Shown here one piece after another: positions 31,420-40,787 of a stretch of 64,000 bases of DNA. The translations under genes and the position numbers were made by a program. Every line of letters starts with the position of its first letter. The first letter of the stretch is position 1. Location of the stretch: the NCBI GenBank assembly GCA_027533395.1, contig JAPZUF010000004.1, positions 62,001 through 126,000 on the forward strand, given 5' to 3'. The notes beneath the pieces are model-generated. The model was not told the origin of the DNA, did no database searches, and saw only the letters and a list, made by a program, of their open reading frames with translations. Origin of the DNA: Cyclobacteriaceae bacterium. GTDB taxonomy: Bacteria; Bacteroidota; Bacteroidia; Cytophagales; Cyclobacteriaceae.

Positions 31420-31491
31420 ACAGATAAAGGCTGATTATCAATTTTTTAACGGGCTTATTGTACTTTAGTCGCTTGAATTGGAGCCCTAATA

Positions 31492-32526
31492 ATGGTTAAA
31501 AAGCAGAGACTTACATTTGCAGAGAAAATAATAGACTGGTATCACCAACAAAAACGCAATTTACCTTGGCGCGAAACGAAAGACCCATATAAAGTTTGGC
31601 TATCAGAAATTATTCTACAGCAAACACGTGTTGCGCAAGGTTTACCTTACTACAACAAGTTTGTTGAAAATTTTCCCACAGTTAAAAGTTTGGCAGCTGC
31701 CACAGAACAAGATGTTTTGCGTTTATGGCAAGGATTGGGTTACTATAGCCGTGCCAGAAATCTTCATAAATGTGCTAAAGAAGTAGTTGCAAAAGGAGGA
31801 GTGTTTCCTAACAACTTCATGGATTTAAAGAAACTGCCAGGCATTGGCAATTATACTGCCGCAGCAATTGCTTCCTTTTGTTTTGATGAAGCTGTACCTG
31901 TTGTTGATGGCAATGTTTATCGTGTATTGTCTCGCGTTTTTGATATCGATGTGCCGATACAAACACCCAAAGCGCAACAAACATTTTTTGAAAAAGCAAG
32001 ACAGCAGATGCCACCCGAACTTGCAGCAACCTTTAATCAAGCAATGATGGAATTTGGAGCTTTACAATGTGTTCCAAAAAATCCGGATTGCGAGAACTGT
32101 GTATTGAAAAGACTTTGTGTAGCTAAAGCTTCCGATAAAGTTGAGTTATTGCCAGTTAAAGAAAAAAAGATTAAAGTAAAACAGCGATACTTTTATTATC
32201 TGGTTCATCAAGAAGAAGGTAAAATGCAATTGAAACAAAGACAAGAAAGGGACATCTGGCAAGGTTTATACGATTTTGATTTAATAGAATCTGAAGAAGA
32301 AATGAAAGAGGAAGTCTTGTTAAAAAAATATAAGGCAAGAGGTGTTTCTAAAATTTACAAACATGTTTTAACGCATCAAATCATTTATGCACGTTTTGTA
32401 TTGATTGAGAAAAAACCCCAAAAAACATTTAAAATGTACACAAAGCGCGAAATCGAAAAATTACCCAAACCGAAACTGATTTCTCAATACCTTTATGACA
32501 TAGGAATGTTGAATAAAGTCAATTAA
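31492..32526 (+). CDS. mutY: A/G-specific adenine glycosylase MutY
   Basis: The 344-residue enzyme removes adenine mispaired with 8-oxoguanine. Visible features are catalytic Glu39 (WLSEIILQQTRV), the helix-hairpin-helix LPGIGNYTAAAIASF, catalytic Asp139 (PVVDGNVYRVL) and the 4Fe-4S loop Cys193-x6-Cys200-x2-Cys203-x5-Cys209. The C-terminal NUDIX-like domain (YFYYLVHQEEGKMQL, VLTHQIIYARF) reads the oxoG strand. mutY followed by ssb and gliding genes is a conserved Bacteroidota order. It is divergent from the HU gene. Confidence 0.97.
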   Translation: MVKKQRLTFAEKIIDWYHQQKRNLPWRETKDPYKVWLSEIILQQTRVAQGLPYYNKFVENFPTVKSLAAATEQDVLRLWQGLGYYSRARNLHKCAKEVVAKGGVFPNNFMDLKKLPGIGNYTAAAIASFCFDEAVPVVDGNVYRVLSRVFDIDVPIQTPKAQQTFFEKARQQMPPELAATFNQAMMEFGALQCVPKNPDCENCVLKRLCVAKASDKVELLPVKEKKIKVKQRYFYYLVHQEEGKMQLKQRQERDIWQGLYDFDLIESEEEMKEEVLLKKYKARGVSKIYKHVLTHQIIYARFVLIEKKPQKTFKMYTKREIEKLPKPKLISQYLYDIGMLNKVN

Positions 32527-32570
32527 TGTCGTAAAAAGAGCGGCCTAAATACATATATTTTTAATCCCTA

Positions 32571-32578
32571 TACATTTG
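32571..32578 (+). promoter_or_regulatory. Predicted ssb -7 element (TACATTTG)
   Basis: TACATTTG matches TAnnTTTG exactly, 25 bp upstream of the ssb start. No -33 TTG is seen at the right distance. It would allow ssb to be transcribed apart from mutY. Confidence 0.5.
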
Positions 32579-32602
32579 AAAAAAATTAACCATTAAACCA
32601 AT

Positions 32603-33031
32603 ATGGCAGGAGTAAACAAAGTGATTTTAATTGGTCGATTAGGAAAAGACCCAGAAATCAGAAATTTCGAGAACGGAGGAATGATAGCATCCTTTACTAT
32701 GGCAACTTCGGAAACATATAAAGACCGAACAACTGGTGAACGAAAGGAAATTACAGATTGGCACAACCTTGTTGCACGCATTCCACAACAAGCAGATGTA
32801 CTTCAGAAGTATGTTAAAAAAGGCGATATGCTTTATGTTGAAGGTAAACTGAGAACACGCTCTTGGGAAAAAGACGGAGTAACCCGATATACAACTGAAG
32901 TATTAATCGATAACTTTACCATGTTAACACCAAAAGGTAACAGCGGAGGTTCGTCAGCCAACGGCAATAACATGCAAGCAGCAGAACCTTCCATTAACAT
33001 GGAAGCAGGAACAGATGATTTACCATTCTAA
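32603..33031 (+). CDS. ssb: Single-stranded DNA-binding protein
   Basis: The 142-residue SSB has an OB fold ([50 protein letters not shown]), a Gly/Ser/Asn-rich linker (about 112-130) and the conserved acidic tip DDLPF at the C-terminus, which recruits repair and replication proteins. The length fits the family. Its last 17 bp overlap the start of gldD, suggesting translational coupling between a replication protein and a gliding lipoprotein. Confidence 0.97.
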   Translation: MAGVNKVILIGRLGKDPEIRNFENGGMIASFTMATSETYKDRTTGERKEITDWHNLVARIPQQADVLQKYVKKGDMLYVEGKLRTRSWEKDGVTRYTTEVLIDNFTMLTPKGNSGGSSANGNNMQAAEPSINMEAGTDDLPF

Positions 33032-33638
33032 ACATTTTAAATTATTTAAAAAGAAGCTGTCGGGCTATGCCTTGGCAGCTTTTGTTTTTTTATCACTTCT
33101 TTCGTGCGAAAGAAGTTATTTACCAAAACCTTTAGGCTACAATAAAATTGAACTTCCCCCCACCGCCTATCGAGCTTCGCCAGATACACTTCCTTACTTA
33201 TTTGAATATTCGCAACACGCTAAGTTATATCGCGATACTTCTGCTATCAGCGATAAAACATGGATAGAAATCAATTATCCTACACTTCAGGCTTACATCC
33301 ACATCACTTATAAATCTATCAACGGCAACGAAAAACTATTGAAGGAATTGATGAATGATGCGTATATATTAACAGCCAAACACCAAATCAAAGCTTATGC
33401 TATTGATGAAATCATTGCCAAAACACCGAAGGGCAAAACAGCCATTATTGCAGAGCTAGAAGGAGATGTACCCAGCCAATTTCAATTTACAATTACGGAT
33501 TCTTCAAAAAACTTTTTAAGAGGAGCCTTATATTTTAAAACCAAAGTGAACAATGATTCTCTGAAGCCTTCTATCGAATACATGAAAAAGGAAGTTATGC
33601 ATTTGGTGAATACTTTAGAGTGGAAAAAGAAGCCATGA
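33015..33638 (+). CDS. gldD: Gliding motility lipoprotein GldD
   Basis: The 207-residue protein has a lipoprotein signal with Cys31 ([10 protein letters not shown]), followed by the GldD hallmark [18 protein letters not shown] and a compact domain ([34 protein letters not shown]). GldD is required for gliding and type IX-dependent functions in Flavobacterium. Its position after mutY-ssb is the classical one, but gldE, usually between ssb and gldD in Flavobacteria, is absent here. No other ATG precedes the signal peptide, so the start inside ssb is well supported. The end overlaps the next gene by 4 bp. Confidence 0.9.
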   Translation: MIYHSKHFKLFKKKLSGYALAAFVFLSLLSCERSYLPKPLGYNKIELPPTAYRASPDTLPYLFEYSQHAKLYRDTSAISDKTWIEINYPTLQAYIHITYKSINGNEKLLKELMNDAYILTAKHQIKAYAIDEIIAKTPKGKTAIIAELEGDVPSQFQFTITDSSKNFLRGALYFKTKVNNDSLKPSIEYMKKEVMHLVNTLEWKKKP

Positions 33639-34105
33639 CCAACCAAGAACTCATCGAAAAATTTTATTCCTCCTTTCAAAAAAGAGATGCTGAAATGATG
33701 GTTGCCTGTTATCACCCTGAGGCAGTTTTCAAAGACCCAGTCTTTGGTGAATTATCTGCAGAAGACACAAAAGCCATGTGGCGCATGTTGGTACAAAGAG
33801 GCAAAGACTTATCTATTCAATTTAATATACAGCATACAACTGAAGATTCAGCTTCAGCAAGTTGGTTAGCAACTTACACCTTTAGTTTAACCGGAAGAAA
33901 AATCACCAATTCTATTCAAGCTAATTTTATCGTGAAAGACAACCTCATCTACAAGCACACCGATACATTTAGTCTTACGAAATGGTTATTCATGGCTTTT
34001 GGATTAAAAGGATTGCTTATAGCCTGTATACCACCGTTAAAAAATAAATTTAAAGCAGGTATAAAGAAAGCCTTAATTCAATTTAAGAAATCAAATCCTT
34101 CATGA
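33635..34105 (+). CDS. Nuclear transport factor 2/SnoaL-like protein
   Basis: I start this at the ATG at 33635, which forms an ATGA overlap with the gldD stop; an ATG at 33620 is the alternative. The 156-residue product is a single NTF2-like domain ([74 protein letters not shown]). Such folds serve as polyketide cyclases, isomerases or ligand-binding proteins; nothing here selects one. A hydrophobic, basic C-terminal tail may touch the membrane. Confidence 0.8.
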   Translation: MTNQELIEKFYSSFQKRDAEMMVACYHPEAVFKDPVFGELSAEDTKAMWRMLVQRGKDLSIQFNIQHTTEDSASASWLATYTFSLTGRKITNSIQANFIVKDNLIYKHTDTFSLTKWLFMAFGLKGLLIACIPPLKNKFKAGIKKALIQFKKSNPS

Positions 34106-34106
34106 T

Positions 34107-34754
34107 ATGAAATGTATAGTGCTTATTCTTTCACTTTTTGTCGCAAAGGAAAGTTTTGGTGCGGACTCGCTTACTTTTGTTTTTCTACACAAGAAAACAG
34201 ACAATGCACCGATATCTAAAGAAGAAACAGATAGAATAATGAGTGGTCACATGGCTAACATAGAAAAATTAGCCTCTGAAGGAAAGTTAATTGTAGCTAG
34301 ACCTTTTGATGGAGGAGGAGGTATTTTTATTTTTAAAACAGGCTCGGTGGCCAAAGTGAAAGAATGGTTGAAAAATGATCCTGGTATTATAGCCAAGCGT
34401 TGGAATGAAGAATTTCTACCTGTAACCTTTTCGTTTGGAGATGCCTGCATAGCACCTGCACCTTACGAAATGGTGTCGTATCATTTTATTCGCTTCACTT
34501 TAAATTTAACAAAGTTTAATGTGCAGCTTGCGCCAGAAACCTTAAACAAACATGACTTGTATCTGAAAAAATTAACAGAAACAGGCAATGTTGTTGCCGT
34601 TGCATCATTTGGCAAACAAGAAGGAGGAATTCTCATCATGAAAGGCGAGTTAGACACGCGCGTTCCAGAGGCAAGTCCGGCCGTACAAGAGCAATTGCTT
34701 CAACCTTCCATTAAAAAATTGTGGATAGCCAAAGGCGCATTTTGCGAAAAGTAA
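34107..34754 (+). CDS. Secreted tandem YCII-like domain protein
   Basis: The 215-residue protein begins with a signal peptide (MKCIVLILSLFVAKESFGA) and contains two YCII-related segments. The first covers about 22-115 (LTFVFLHKKTD, GHMANIEKLASEGKLIVARP, VKEWLKNDPGIIAKRWN), the second, more degenerate, about 122-210 (YHFIRFTLNLTKFN, HDLYLKKLTETGNVVAVASF). YCII domains are ferredoxin-like folds, normally cytoplasmic; an exported tandem version is unusual. It starts 1 bp after the NTF2-like gene, so it belongs to the same transcript. No function is assigned. Confidence 0.7.
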   Translation: MKCIVLILSLFVAKESFGADSLTFVFLHKKTDNAPISKEETDRIMSGHMANIEKLASEGKLIVARPFDGGGGIFIFKTGSVAKVKEWLKNDPGIIAKRWNEEFLPVTFSFGDACIAPAPYEMVSYHFIRFTLNLTKFNVQLAPETLNKHDLYLKKLTETGNVVAVASFGKQEGGILIMKGELDTRVPEASPAVQEQLLQPSIKKLWIAKGAFCEK

Positions 34755-34770
34755 AGAAATAAATGATGAA

Positions 34771-34799
34771 AAGATTTTAATGCTTTCCACTAAAATCTT
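34771..34799. terminator. AT-rich hairpin between convergent genes (possible terminator)
   Basis: AAGATTTTA (34771-34779) pairs perfectly with TAAAATCTT (34791-34799) across an 11-nt loop, between the convergent YCII and MoxR genes. The stem is AT-rich and lacks a long T tract, so termination is only probable. Confidence 0.45.
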
Positions 34800-34812
34800 G
34801 AGCCTTTAAAAT

Positions 34813-35775
34813 TTAATCTGCAGTTAGTTTGCCAATAATTTCATCTACAGAAATTGCATCTGCTTCAGCTTTAAAATTTCTTACCAGCCTATGCCTTAAA
34901 ACAGGTTTGGCGATGGCTTGTACATCGGCAATATCAGGTGAGTAGCTTCCTCTGAATAAAGCATGGCATTTTGCTCCTACAATTAAGAATTGTGAAGCGC
35001 GAGGTCCTGCACCCCATTCTAAATATTCGTTAGCTAAAGGATTATTGCCAGGTCTGGTTTTGGCTGTAAGTTTTACTGCATATTCAACAACATTATCGGC
35101 AACGGGTACTCTTCTCACCAAATGCTGAAAAGCAATTATATCATCGGCACTGATTACTTTTTGAATGCTTGCTTTCGAGTCGTTTGTTGTATTTTTTACA
35201 ATGTTTACTTCATCTTCAAATGACGGATAATTGAGTTGAAGATTAAACATGAAACGATCGAGTTGCGCTTCTGGAAGAGGATAAGTTCCTTCTTGTTCTA
35301 TTGGGTTTTGTGTTGCCAATACAAAAAACGGTTTAGGTAAATCGTATCGTTGGCCACCAATGGTAACTTTGTATTCTTGCATAGCTTCTAATAAAGCTGC
35401 TTGTGTTTTTGGTGGCGTACGGTTTATTTCGTCTGCTAAAACAATGTTGGCAAACACTGGGCCTTTTACAAACTTTAGATTTCTTTCTTTATCCAAAGTT
35501 TCGGCACCTACAATATCCGAAGGCATTAAGTCAGGCGTAAATTGAATGCGTTTAAACTCTAAATCAAGAGCAGAGGCAATAGTTTGTACCAATAATGTTT
35601 TAGCAAGACCAGGCACACCTACTAACAACGAATGCCCTTGACAAAAAATACCAGCCAACACTAAATCAACTACCTCTTGTTGCCCAACTATTACCTTACC
35701 AATTTCCTTTCTGAGATTCTGTACCGCAACCGCTAGTGCATCAGCTGCTTCAACATCGTTGTTATATACCTTCAT
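34813..35775 (-). CDS. MoxR-family AAA+ ATPase
   Basis: At 320 residues this is a typical MoxR ATPase. Walker A is [13 protein letters not shown] near residues 57-69, Walker B is [21 protein letters not shown], sensor 1 is [21 protein letters not shown] (signature [11 protein letters not shown]), and the lid domain has [10 protein letters not shown]-type and GAGPRAS elements. MoxR proteins act as chaperone-like ATPases with VWA-domain partners. Here the usual DUF58 and VWA genes are missing; instead it follows the SurA-like gene by 6 bp at the end of a PPIase operon. Confidence 0.93.
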   Translation of the reverse strand: MKVYNNDVEAADALAVAVQNLRKEIGKVIVGQQEVVDLVLAGIFCQGHSLLVGVPGLAKTLLVQTIASALDLEFKRIQFTPDLMPSDIVGAETLDKERNLKFVKGPVFANIVLADEINRTPPKTQAALLEAMQEYKVTIGGQRYDLPKPFFVLATQNPIEQEGTYPLPEAQLDRFMFNLQLNYPSFEDEVNIVKNTTNDSKASIQKVISADDIIAFQHLVRRVPVADNVVEYAVKLTAKTRPGNNPLANEYLEWGAGPRASQFLIVGAKCHALFRGSYSPDIADVQAIAKPVLRHRLVRNFKAEADAISVDEIIGKLTAD

Positions 35776-35781
35776 GAAATA

Positions 35782-37122
35782 TTATTCTAATAACCTGCAA
35801 TAATCGTAAGTAGGATCGATGCTAATGAAAACATCTTGTCTTGCCTTTTCAAACCACTTGTATAAAATGCGATTCTTTTTTTCGCTTAAAGTATAATTCG
35901 AAATTTTATTCCAATCGTCTTTTAAGTTGGCTTCGTGTGGTGGTGTTCTTTGTTTGTAATAGAAAATGCGCATGGCATCCTTTTGTTGATCTGTTCTGTA
36001 AACAACCGGTTTGGAAATATTACCAACCTTCATTGTATCAATAGTAAAAAATACTGCGGGGTCAAGTTCATCTACTGAAATGAGTGTTCCACCCTCTTGG
36101 TCCATAAAATATCCACCTACTGTTTTGGAGTTTATATCATCCGAAAATTGTTTAGCAGCCTTTTCGAATGTAATAGAATCAACTAAAATCAAATTGCGAA
36201 TGCTATCTAAAAAATGAGCAGCCTCTTGTAAATCTTTCTCTGATGGACTTGGCGACATTAAAATATGACGAGAGTTGTATTCGTTGCCTCGTCTTTCAAT
36301 CAATTGAATAATGTGAAAACCAAAAGGACTTTCAACTGGCATAGAAATTTCTCCTGGTTTTAGTTTAAAGCACATGGCTTCATATTCTGGCACCATTGCG
36401 CCTCGTCCAACAAAACCCATATTGCCACCGTTGGCAACAACACTTGGATCGGCTGAATATGCTTTAGCCAACTCTTCAAATTTTTCTCCGCGCATAATGC
36501 GCTCGCGCAACTCTATAAGTTGTCGTTTTGTATCGTTCTTTTGTGTTTCAGAGACTTTAGCTGTTCGAACGATTTGAGATACTTCTACTTCAGCAGATAA
36601 AAAGGGCAAAGAGTCTTTTGGGATTTTATTAAAGAATCGTTTAACTTCCGCAGGTGTTACAGCAACATCTTTTGTAATTTCTTCTTGCATTTTCTGAACA
36701 ACCAACTGCTCCTTTACCTGATCGCGGATGTCTGATTTTATTTCTTCCAAAGATTTGCCGTATGCAGCTTCAATTTGTTGTTGAGAGCCTCCGTATTGTG
36801 AGAGAATTAATTCAAATCTTCTTTGTAAGTTATTATCAACCTGATCTTCTGTTACAACGATTGAATCAATTTCAGCTTTGGCCACCATCAACTTGTTTCT
36901 TATCAGGATTGCTAAGTATTGACAACGTGCTTCCTGAGATGGACTTCCACCATTGGTGAGATAATCCTGATAGGCTCGTTCCAATTCAGATTTAAGCACA
37001 ATGTAATTATCTACTTTGGCAACAATTTTATCTACTGTAAAACCTTGTGGTGCAGGTTGCGCAAAACTTATAAAAGTGATGCAAAATAAGATGAGTGAAA
37101 CAAACCACTTTTTACTTTCCAT
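35782..37122 (-). CDS. SurA-like periplasmic peptidyl-prolyl isomerase
   Basis: I prefer the start at 37122 (MESKKWFVSLILFCITFISFAQ, a signal peptide), three codons after an upstream ATG; the product has 446 residues. A SurA-type N-terminal helical chaperone region (about 25-170, KVDNYIVLKSELERAYQDY) precedes two parvulin domains (about 170-270, VEVSQIVRTAKV through FGFHIIQLIERR, and about 275-385, NSRHILMSPSPSEKDL). Full SurA architecture suggests it escorts outer-membrane proteins. It overlaps the upstream PPIase-like gene by 11 bp. Confidence 0.87.
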   Translation of the reverse strand: MESKKWFVSLILFCITFISFAQPAPQGFTVDKIVAKVDNYIVLKSELERAYQDYLTNGGSPSQEARCQYLAILIRNKLMVAKAEIDSIVVTEDQVDNNLQRRFELILSQYGGSQQQIEAAYGKSLEEIKSDIRDQVKEQLVVQKMQEEITKDVAVTPAEVKRFFNKIPKDSLPFLSAEVEVSQIVRTAKVSETQKNDTKRQLIELRERIMRGEKFEELAKAYSADPSVVANGGNMGFVGRGAMVPEYEAMCFKLKPGEISMPVESPFGFHIIQLIERRGNEYNSRHILMSPSPSEKDLQEAAHFLDSIRNLILVDSITFEKAAKQFSDDINSKTVGGYFMDQEGGTLISVDELDPAVFFTIDTMKVGNISKPVVYRTDQQKDAMRIFYYKQRTPPHEANLKDDWNKISNYTLSEKKNRILYKWFEKARQDVFISIDPTYDYCRLLE

Positions 37123-37975
37123 AAATCTCAAATTCTTCGTTTTCTTTTGCTTTGTTAAAAACTTCTTCCTCCAATTGCTTGGCGAGTGCTACTTTTCTTT
37201 TGTTTAAGATAATGTTGGTTATTTCTTCACGAACAAACTCTAAAGGCGAAGATGAATCTGAAATACGATACTCATCAACTTTTAAGAAATAGAGAAAAGT
37301 ATCATCGCTCGTCTCGTAATAAGGTGTGCGCTTTAAAAATTGTACTTTATCAGGAATGTCGGTTAGAGGAGAATTTTTTACTAAATCATCAAACTGCATC
37401 CAGGTAGAATCTGATAAATGATAAGACGCTGCAAAACTGAGACAATAAGATTTTAATTCGGTCAAATCTTTTTCTTTAGAAGATAAAATTAAATCTTTTA
37501 ACTTTTTTGTACGTGGTGCTGATTGTGGAACTTTCAAAAAAGTAGCTCGCACAATGTTTTGCTTTAACACAAAGTTATCTATGTGTTGTTGATAATATGC
37601 TTCAATTTCTTGCGTACTTACAACTGTATCCAAGTTTTGTTTGATATAGGCAGTTTGGTATTCGTAAGCTATTAAACTATAACGGTAATCGAGCAATTTT
37701 CTTTCAACTTCTGCTTTGTTGATATCAATTTGGCGACCAGCTTGGCGAATGAGTAATTGTTTATGTATCCATGAATCTACATAGGCTTCTGTTCTTGCAA
37801 CACTATCTTCTTGAGAAGATTCCGGGGGAACGATTCCTACCAGTTCATCACGATACAAATAGGTTTGATCTACCCTTGCGATAGGCACCCTGCCATCTTC
37901 TTCGCTAGCATCAGATTTTCTTTGAATTAAATCACAAGAAGAAGCCATCAACAACAAGACAAAAAGAAAGGTCAT
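37112..37975 (-). CDS. PPIase/SurA N-terminal-like lipoprotein
   Basis: The start at 37975 is chosen because GGAAGAAG lies at ribosome-binding distance and the protein then begins with a lipoprotein signal (MTFLFVLLLMASSCDLIQ, Cys14); an ORF start at 38041 would overlap the upstream gene. The 287-residue product resembles the helical SurA/PpiC region (IARVDQTYLYRDELVGIV, YVDSWIHKQLLIRQAGRQ, YYQQHIDNFVLKQNIVRATF). No clear parvulin catalytic domain is seen, so it may be a chaperone without isomerase activity. It lies between the two larger PPIase genes. Confidence 0.75.
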   Translation of the reverse strand: MTFLFVLLLMASSCDLIQRKSDASEEDGRVPIARVDQTYLYRDELVGIVPPESSQEDSVARTEAYVDSWIHKQLLIRQAGRQIDINKAEVERKLLDYRYSLIAYEYQTAYIKQNLDTVVSTQEIEAYYQQHIDNFVLKQNIVRATFLKVPQSAPRTKKLKDLILSSKEKDLTELKSYCLSFAASYHLSDSTWMQFDDLVKNSPLTDIPDKVQFLKRTPYYETSDDTFLYFLKVDEYRISDSSSPLEFVREEITNIILNKRKVALAKQLEEEVFNKAKENEEFEIYGK

Positions 37976-37994
37976 GCTGTTAACTTCTTCCAAC

Positions 37995-39941
37995 TTATTT
38001 TTTAACCAAAGCAGATAAAACATATTTCTTTGCTTTTGCATTCATTTTTACCGGATACTTTTTCTCCAGTATTTTTAACCAATCGTTTTCTAATGTAATT
38101 TGATAATCACCAATTACTTTGCCACGCACTTCATCTAACGGTAAAATGCCTGCAGGTAGTACTTCAATTAACTGCACAAGGTAATAATTTCCATTTAATG
38201 CTAGAGGATGATTTCCCTTTTGCCAAGGAATTTGCGCCAAAAAGTTTCTTTCGCTTTTTTGAAATTTTCCTTCTTCTTTCTTGATGTTGTTTTGCTTTAA
38301 AAATTCGGACTTGATTTCTTGTTGATTTTGTAAGGTTAGAGCGATAGCATCGATGCTTTTTTGGTCGGCACTTTGGTAGACAATTATGTTTGCCCTTCCA
38401 TTGCCTGTATAGTTTTGCTTTTGTGCTTGGTAATACTGCTCGAGCCCAGTTGAGTCATTCGATGCTTTTGCCCACACCTCTTTTTCCATAATATCAAATA
38501 GCAAAATTCCCTCGTAATATTCTTGGCTCAAGTAACGATACTCCGGATTGTTTTTGGTTAAATCTGCTTCTACCAGTTCTTCTATTTTTTGTTGAATATA
38601 ATTGTCTTGCAGCTGTTGTAAGTATTGATTTGATGGTACTTTGGTTTGCCTTTGATTTTTCTTTACATAGGCCACAAAATCTTTTACGGCTACTTTTGAG
38701 TTTTGTAAACTAAATAAAACTTCTTTTTCAAAACTTGTTATTGGAGGATTCCACCTGCCTTGTTGCAAGGTTGAATCTGCTAAATTGTAAAGTTTACTTT
38801 TTGCCGACTCGAATTCTTTAAATGAGTATTTTTTTCTTAATGATTGTTGCACTATTCTTTTTGCATTTTGCATGCGCTCATCTCTACTCACACGATTTTT
38901 TAATGATGCTTCTAACTCAGCGAAAGTACCAACCGGAATTTTTCTTTCAAGCTTTACGATGTGCCAACCGTAAGCCGTAGAAAACGGTGCTGTATAGGTA
39001 CCGGGCTGTGTTAAACTAAATGCAGCCGCTTCGAATTCAGGAACAGAAGCAAAAGCACCTGTTCCAAATGGTCTGAGTTTTCCACCGCTATCTTTTGAGT
39101 TTGCGTCTTCAGAATAAGTGCGACAAAGTTCATCCCAATTCATTCCGGCATTGAGTCGGTCGTATATTTCGAAAGCAACTTCCTTTGCTTGTTCGCTTGT
39201 TCGGCCATTTCCTAGGCGCACCATAATGTGTGAAACTTCTACTTCTCCTTGTGCCGAGCGTTTATCTAATACTTTGATAAGATGGTAGCCAAATCTAGTT
39301 CTTACAACAGCACTTACTTGTCCGACAGGTGTTTGAAAAGCTCCGGTTTCGAAAGGATAAACCATTTGAAAGGCAGAAAAGTATCCAAGGTTTCCTTCGT
39401 TGGTTTTGGCTGATGGATCTTCAGAAAATTGAACAGCAAGTGAGGCAAAATCATCACCGTTCTTAAGTTTTTGTTCAATGTCTTTGATTTTATTCCATGC
39501 GGCAGATGTATCGTTGGGTGTTGCATTTTCCGGAATTCTGATTAAAATATGTGATGCCTTCACTTCTGTTTGTAATCTTTCGTAAGCCATGCGCGCCAGG
39601 CTATCTGTTAGTTTTGTGTCAGGCAAATAAGGTTTGCGCAACGCTTCTTTATATCCTGCTAATTCATCTTTAAACTTAGCTGTTGTATCATATCCACGTG
39701 TGCGCGCTTCTTTAACTTTTAATTTGAATTTTGTGTATAAAGAAATGTATTCTTCTATATTTTTTATTGTGTATTGTTCGGGTTTTTGCTGATGGTTTTT
39801 ATTGAACAGATAAATGAATTCTTCTGACAGAATGGGTTCGCCTGCAACGGTAAACAATACCTTTTCCTTTTTAGTGGGTGATTGCGATAAAGCTGAGAGT
39901 GAAGCAAATAAAAGTGAGATGAAATAGATGAATACTTTCAT
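37995..39941 (-). CDS. Large periplasmic peptidyl-prolyl isomerase with two parvulin domains
   Basis: I start at 39941 (MKVFIYFISLLFASLSALSQ, a signal peptide), giving 648 residues; the ATG at 39965 would add eight residues before it. A helical N-terminus (EEFIYLFNKNHQQKPEQY) is followed by two PpiC domains near 125-230 (ASHILIRIPENATP, FGYHLIKVLDKR) and 235-335 (VSHIMVRLGNGRTSE, YGWHIVKLERK). A long helical C-terminal half probably contributes to chaperoning. It is the first gene of the three-PPIase-plus-MoxR run, which likely handles outer-membrane and exported proteins. Confidence 0.87.
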   Translation of the reverse strand: MKVFIYFISLLFASLSALSQSPTKKEKVLFTVAGEPILSEEFIYLFNKNHQQKPEQYTIKNIEEYISLYTKFKLKVKEARTRGYDTTAKFKDELAGYKEALRKPYLPDTKLTDSLARMAYERLQTEVKASHILIRIPENATPNDTSAAWNKIKDIEQKLKNGDDFASLAVQFSEDPSAKTNEGNLGYFSAFQMVYPFETGAFQTPVGQVSAVVRTRFGYHLIKVLDKRSAQGEVEVSHIMVRLGNGRTSEQAKEVAFEIYDRLNAGMNWDELCRTYSEDANSKDSGGKLRPFGTGAFASVPEFEAAAFSLTQPGTYTAPFSTAYGWHIVKLERKIPVGTFAELEASLKNRVSRDERMQNAKRIVQQSLRKKYSFKEFESAKSKLYNLADSTLQQGRWNPPITSFEKEVLFSLQNSKVAVKDFVAYVKKNQRQTKVPSNQYLQQLQDNYIQQKIEELVEADLTKNNPEYRYLSQEYYEGILLFDIMEKEVWAKASNDSTGLEQYYQAQKQNYTGNGRANIIVYQSADQKSIDAIALTLQNQQEIKSEFLKQNNIKKEEGKFQKSERNFLAQIPWQKGNHPLALNGNYYLVQLIEVLPAGILPLDEVRGKVIGDYQITLENDWLKILEKKYPVKMNAKAKKYVLSALVKK

Positions 39942-40008
39942 GCAGAGTAATTTTTGAGGACTCAAAATAACAAGTGCTTGTTTATTTTGTCAAATAGGAT
40001 AATGTAAC

Positions 40009-40425
40009 TTATAGATTAACTTCTTTTTGTAAGCGACAAACGTTGCGACCGCTCATTTGCGTGTACTCAATTTTATCCATGATGGATTTTACCAAACGAA
40101 TACCCAGCCCACCTTTACGCTTATCATGAACTAGGTTGTTTAAATCTGGCTCTGCAAATTGATTGATGTCAAAAACGGAACCATCATCGATGATTTCAAA
40201 AACGAGTGGCTTGCCGGCATTTATTTCAATATTTACTTCCAGCATATCTTTTGGATTGCAGTGGTGTGCGTGGATCATTAAATTAGAGCACATTTCGTCA
40301 AGTGCTAGTACGATTTCACTTACATAAATTTCAGTTACACCGTGCTTACCCAGACTATCGCGAATAAAATTGCGAAGGTCTTTTAGGTTTTCTAGTTTGC
40401 AACCAACAGAATAACTGTACTTCAT
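40009..40425 (-). CDS. RsbW-like anti-sigma/serine kinase of a partner-switching module
   Basis: This 138-residue GHKL ATPase has the N box IVLALDEMCSNLMIHAH, G1 box IIDDGSVFD and G2 box KGGLGIRLVKSIMD. By family knowledge it would phosphorylate the STAS protein encoded upstream, with which its gene overlaps by 4 bp. In G1 the usual DxGxG is DDGSV, a modest departure also known among RsbW-like proteins. It completes a SpoIIE-STAS-RsbW set. The regulated target (sigma factor, cyclase or other protein) is not visible nearby. Confidence 0.88.
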   Translation of the reverse strand: MKYSYSVGCKLENLKDLRNFIRDSLGKHGVTEIYVSEIVLALDEMCSNLMIHAHHCNPKDMLEVNIEINAGKPLVFEIIDDGSVFDINQFAEPDLNNLVHDKRKGGLGIRLVKSIMDKIEYTQMSGRNVCRLQKEVNL

Positions 40426-40760
40426 ACCAATTTTTGCTTTGCTTCTGCCTTCGATGCTGTAATCTGCAACAGTTCGTTTAGTCCTAAAATTTCAAAAGTG
40501 TTGGCAACTTTTTGGTTCATGCCAAATAATACCATCCTTATATTTTTTTCTTTAAACTCTTCTATGTAAGACATAAACACGCCCAAGCCTGCAGAGGAGA
40601 TGTATTCGAGCGAGCTGCAATCAATCAATATTTTGGTAAAACCTTCGCCAACACTTCTGGCAATTGCCAAATCTAAATCGATAGACGAGCTTGCATCAAT
40701 TTCTCCAACTAGCGCCAGCACATCTGCTCCATCTTCTTGTAGTCGTTTTATGTGTATCAT
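40422..40760 (-). CDS. STAS-domain anti-anti-sigma factor (RsbV/SpoIIAA-like)
   Basis: The 112-residue protein is a single STAS domain (ADVLALVGEIDASSSIDLDL) with the phosphoacceptor region LIDCSSLEYISSAGLGVFM; the serine before AGLG is the canonical phosphorylation site. It should be phosphorylated by the RsbW-like kinase encoded downstream and dephosphorylated by the SpoIIE-type phosphatase encoded upstream. It lies 27 bp from the phosphatase gene and overlaps the kinase gene by 4 bp. Confidence 0.92.
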   Translation of the reverse strand: MIHIKRLQEDGADVLALVGEIDASSSIDLDLAIARSVGEGFTKILIDCSSLEYISSAGLGVFMSYIEEFKEKNIRMVLFGMNQKVANTFEILGLNELLQITASKAEAKQKLV

Positions 40761-40787
40761 GGTTTAACGGTTTTGCTTATATTAAGT

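Noticed and set aside
39695-39700. CACGTG at 39695 and again at 41147
   Set aside because: The flanks (TATC...TGCG and CCTG...CGTA) lack the TTT/AAA arms of parS; only the core is shared.
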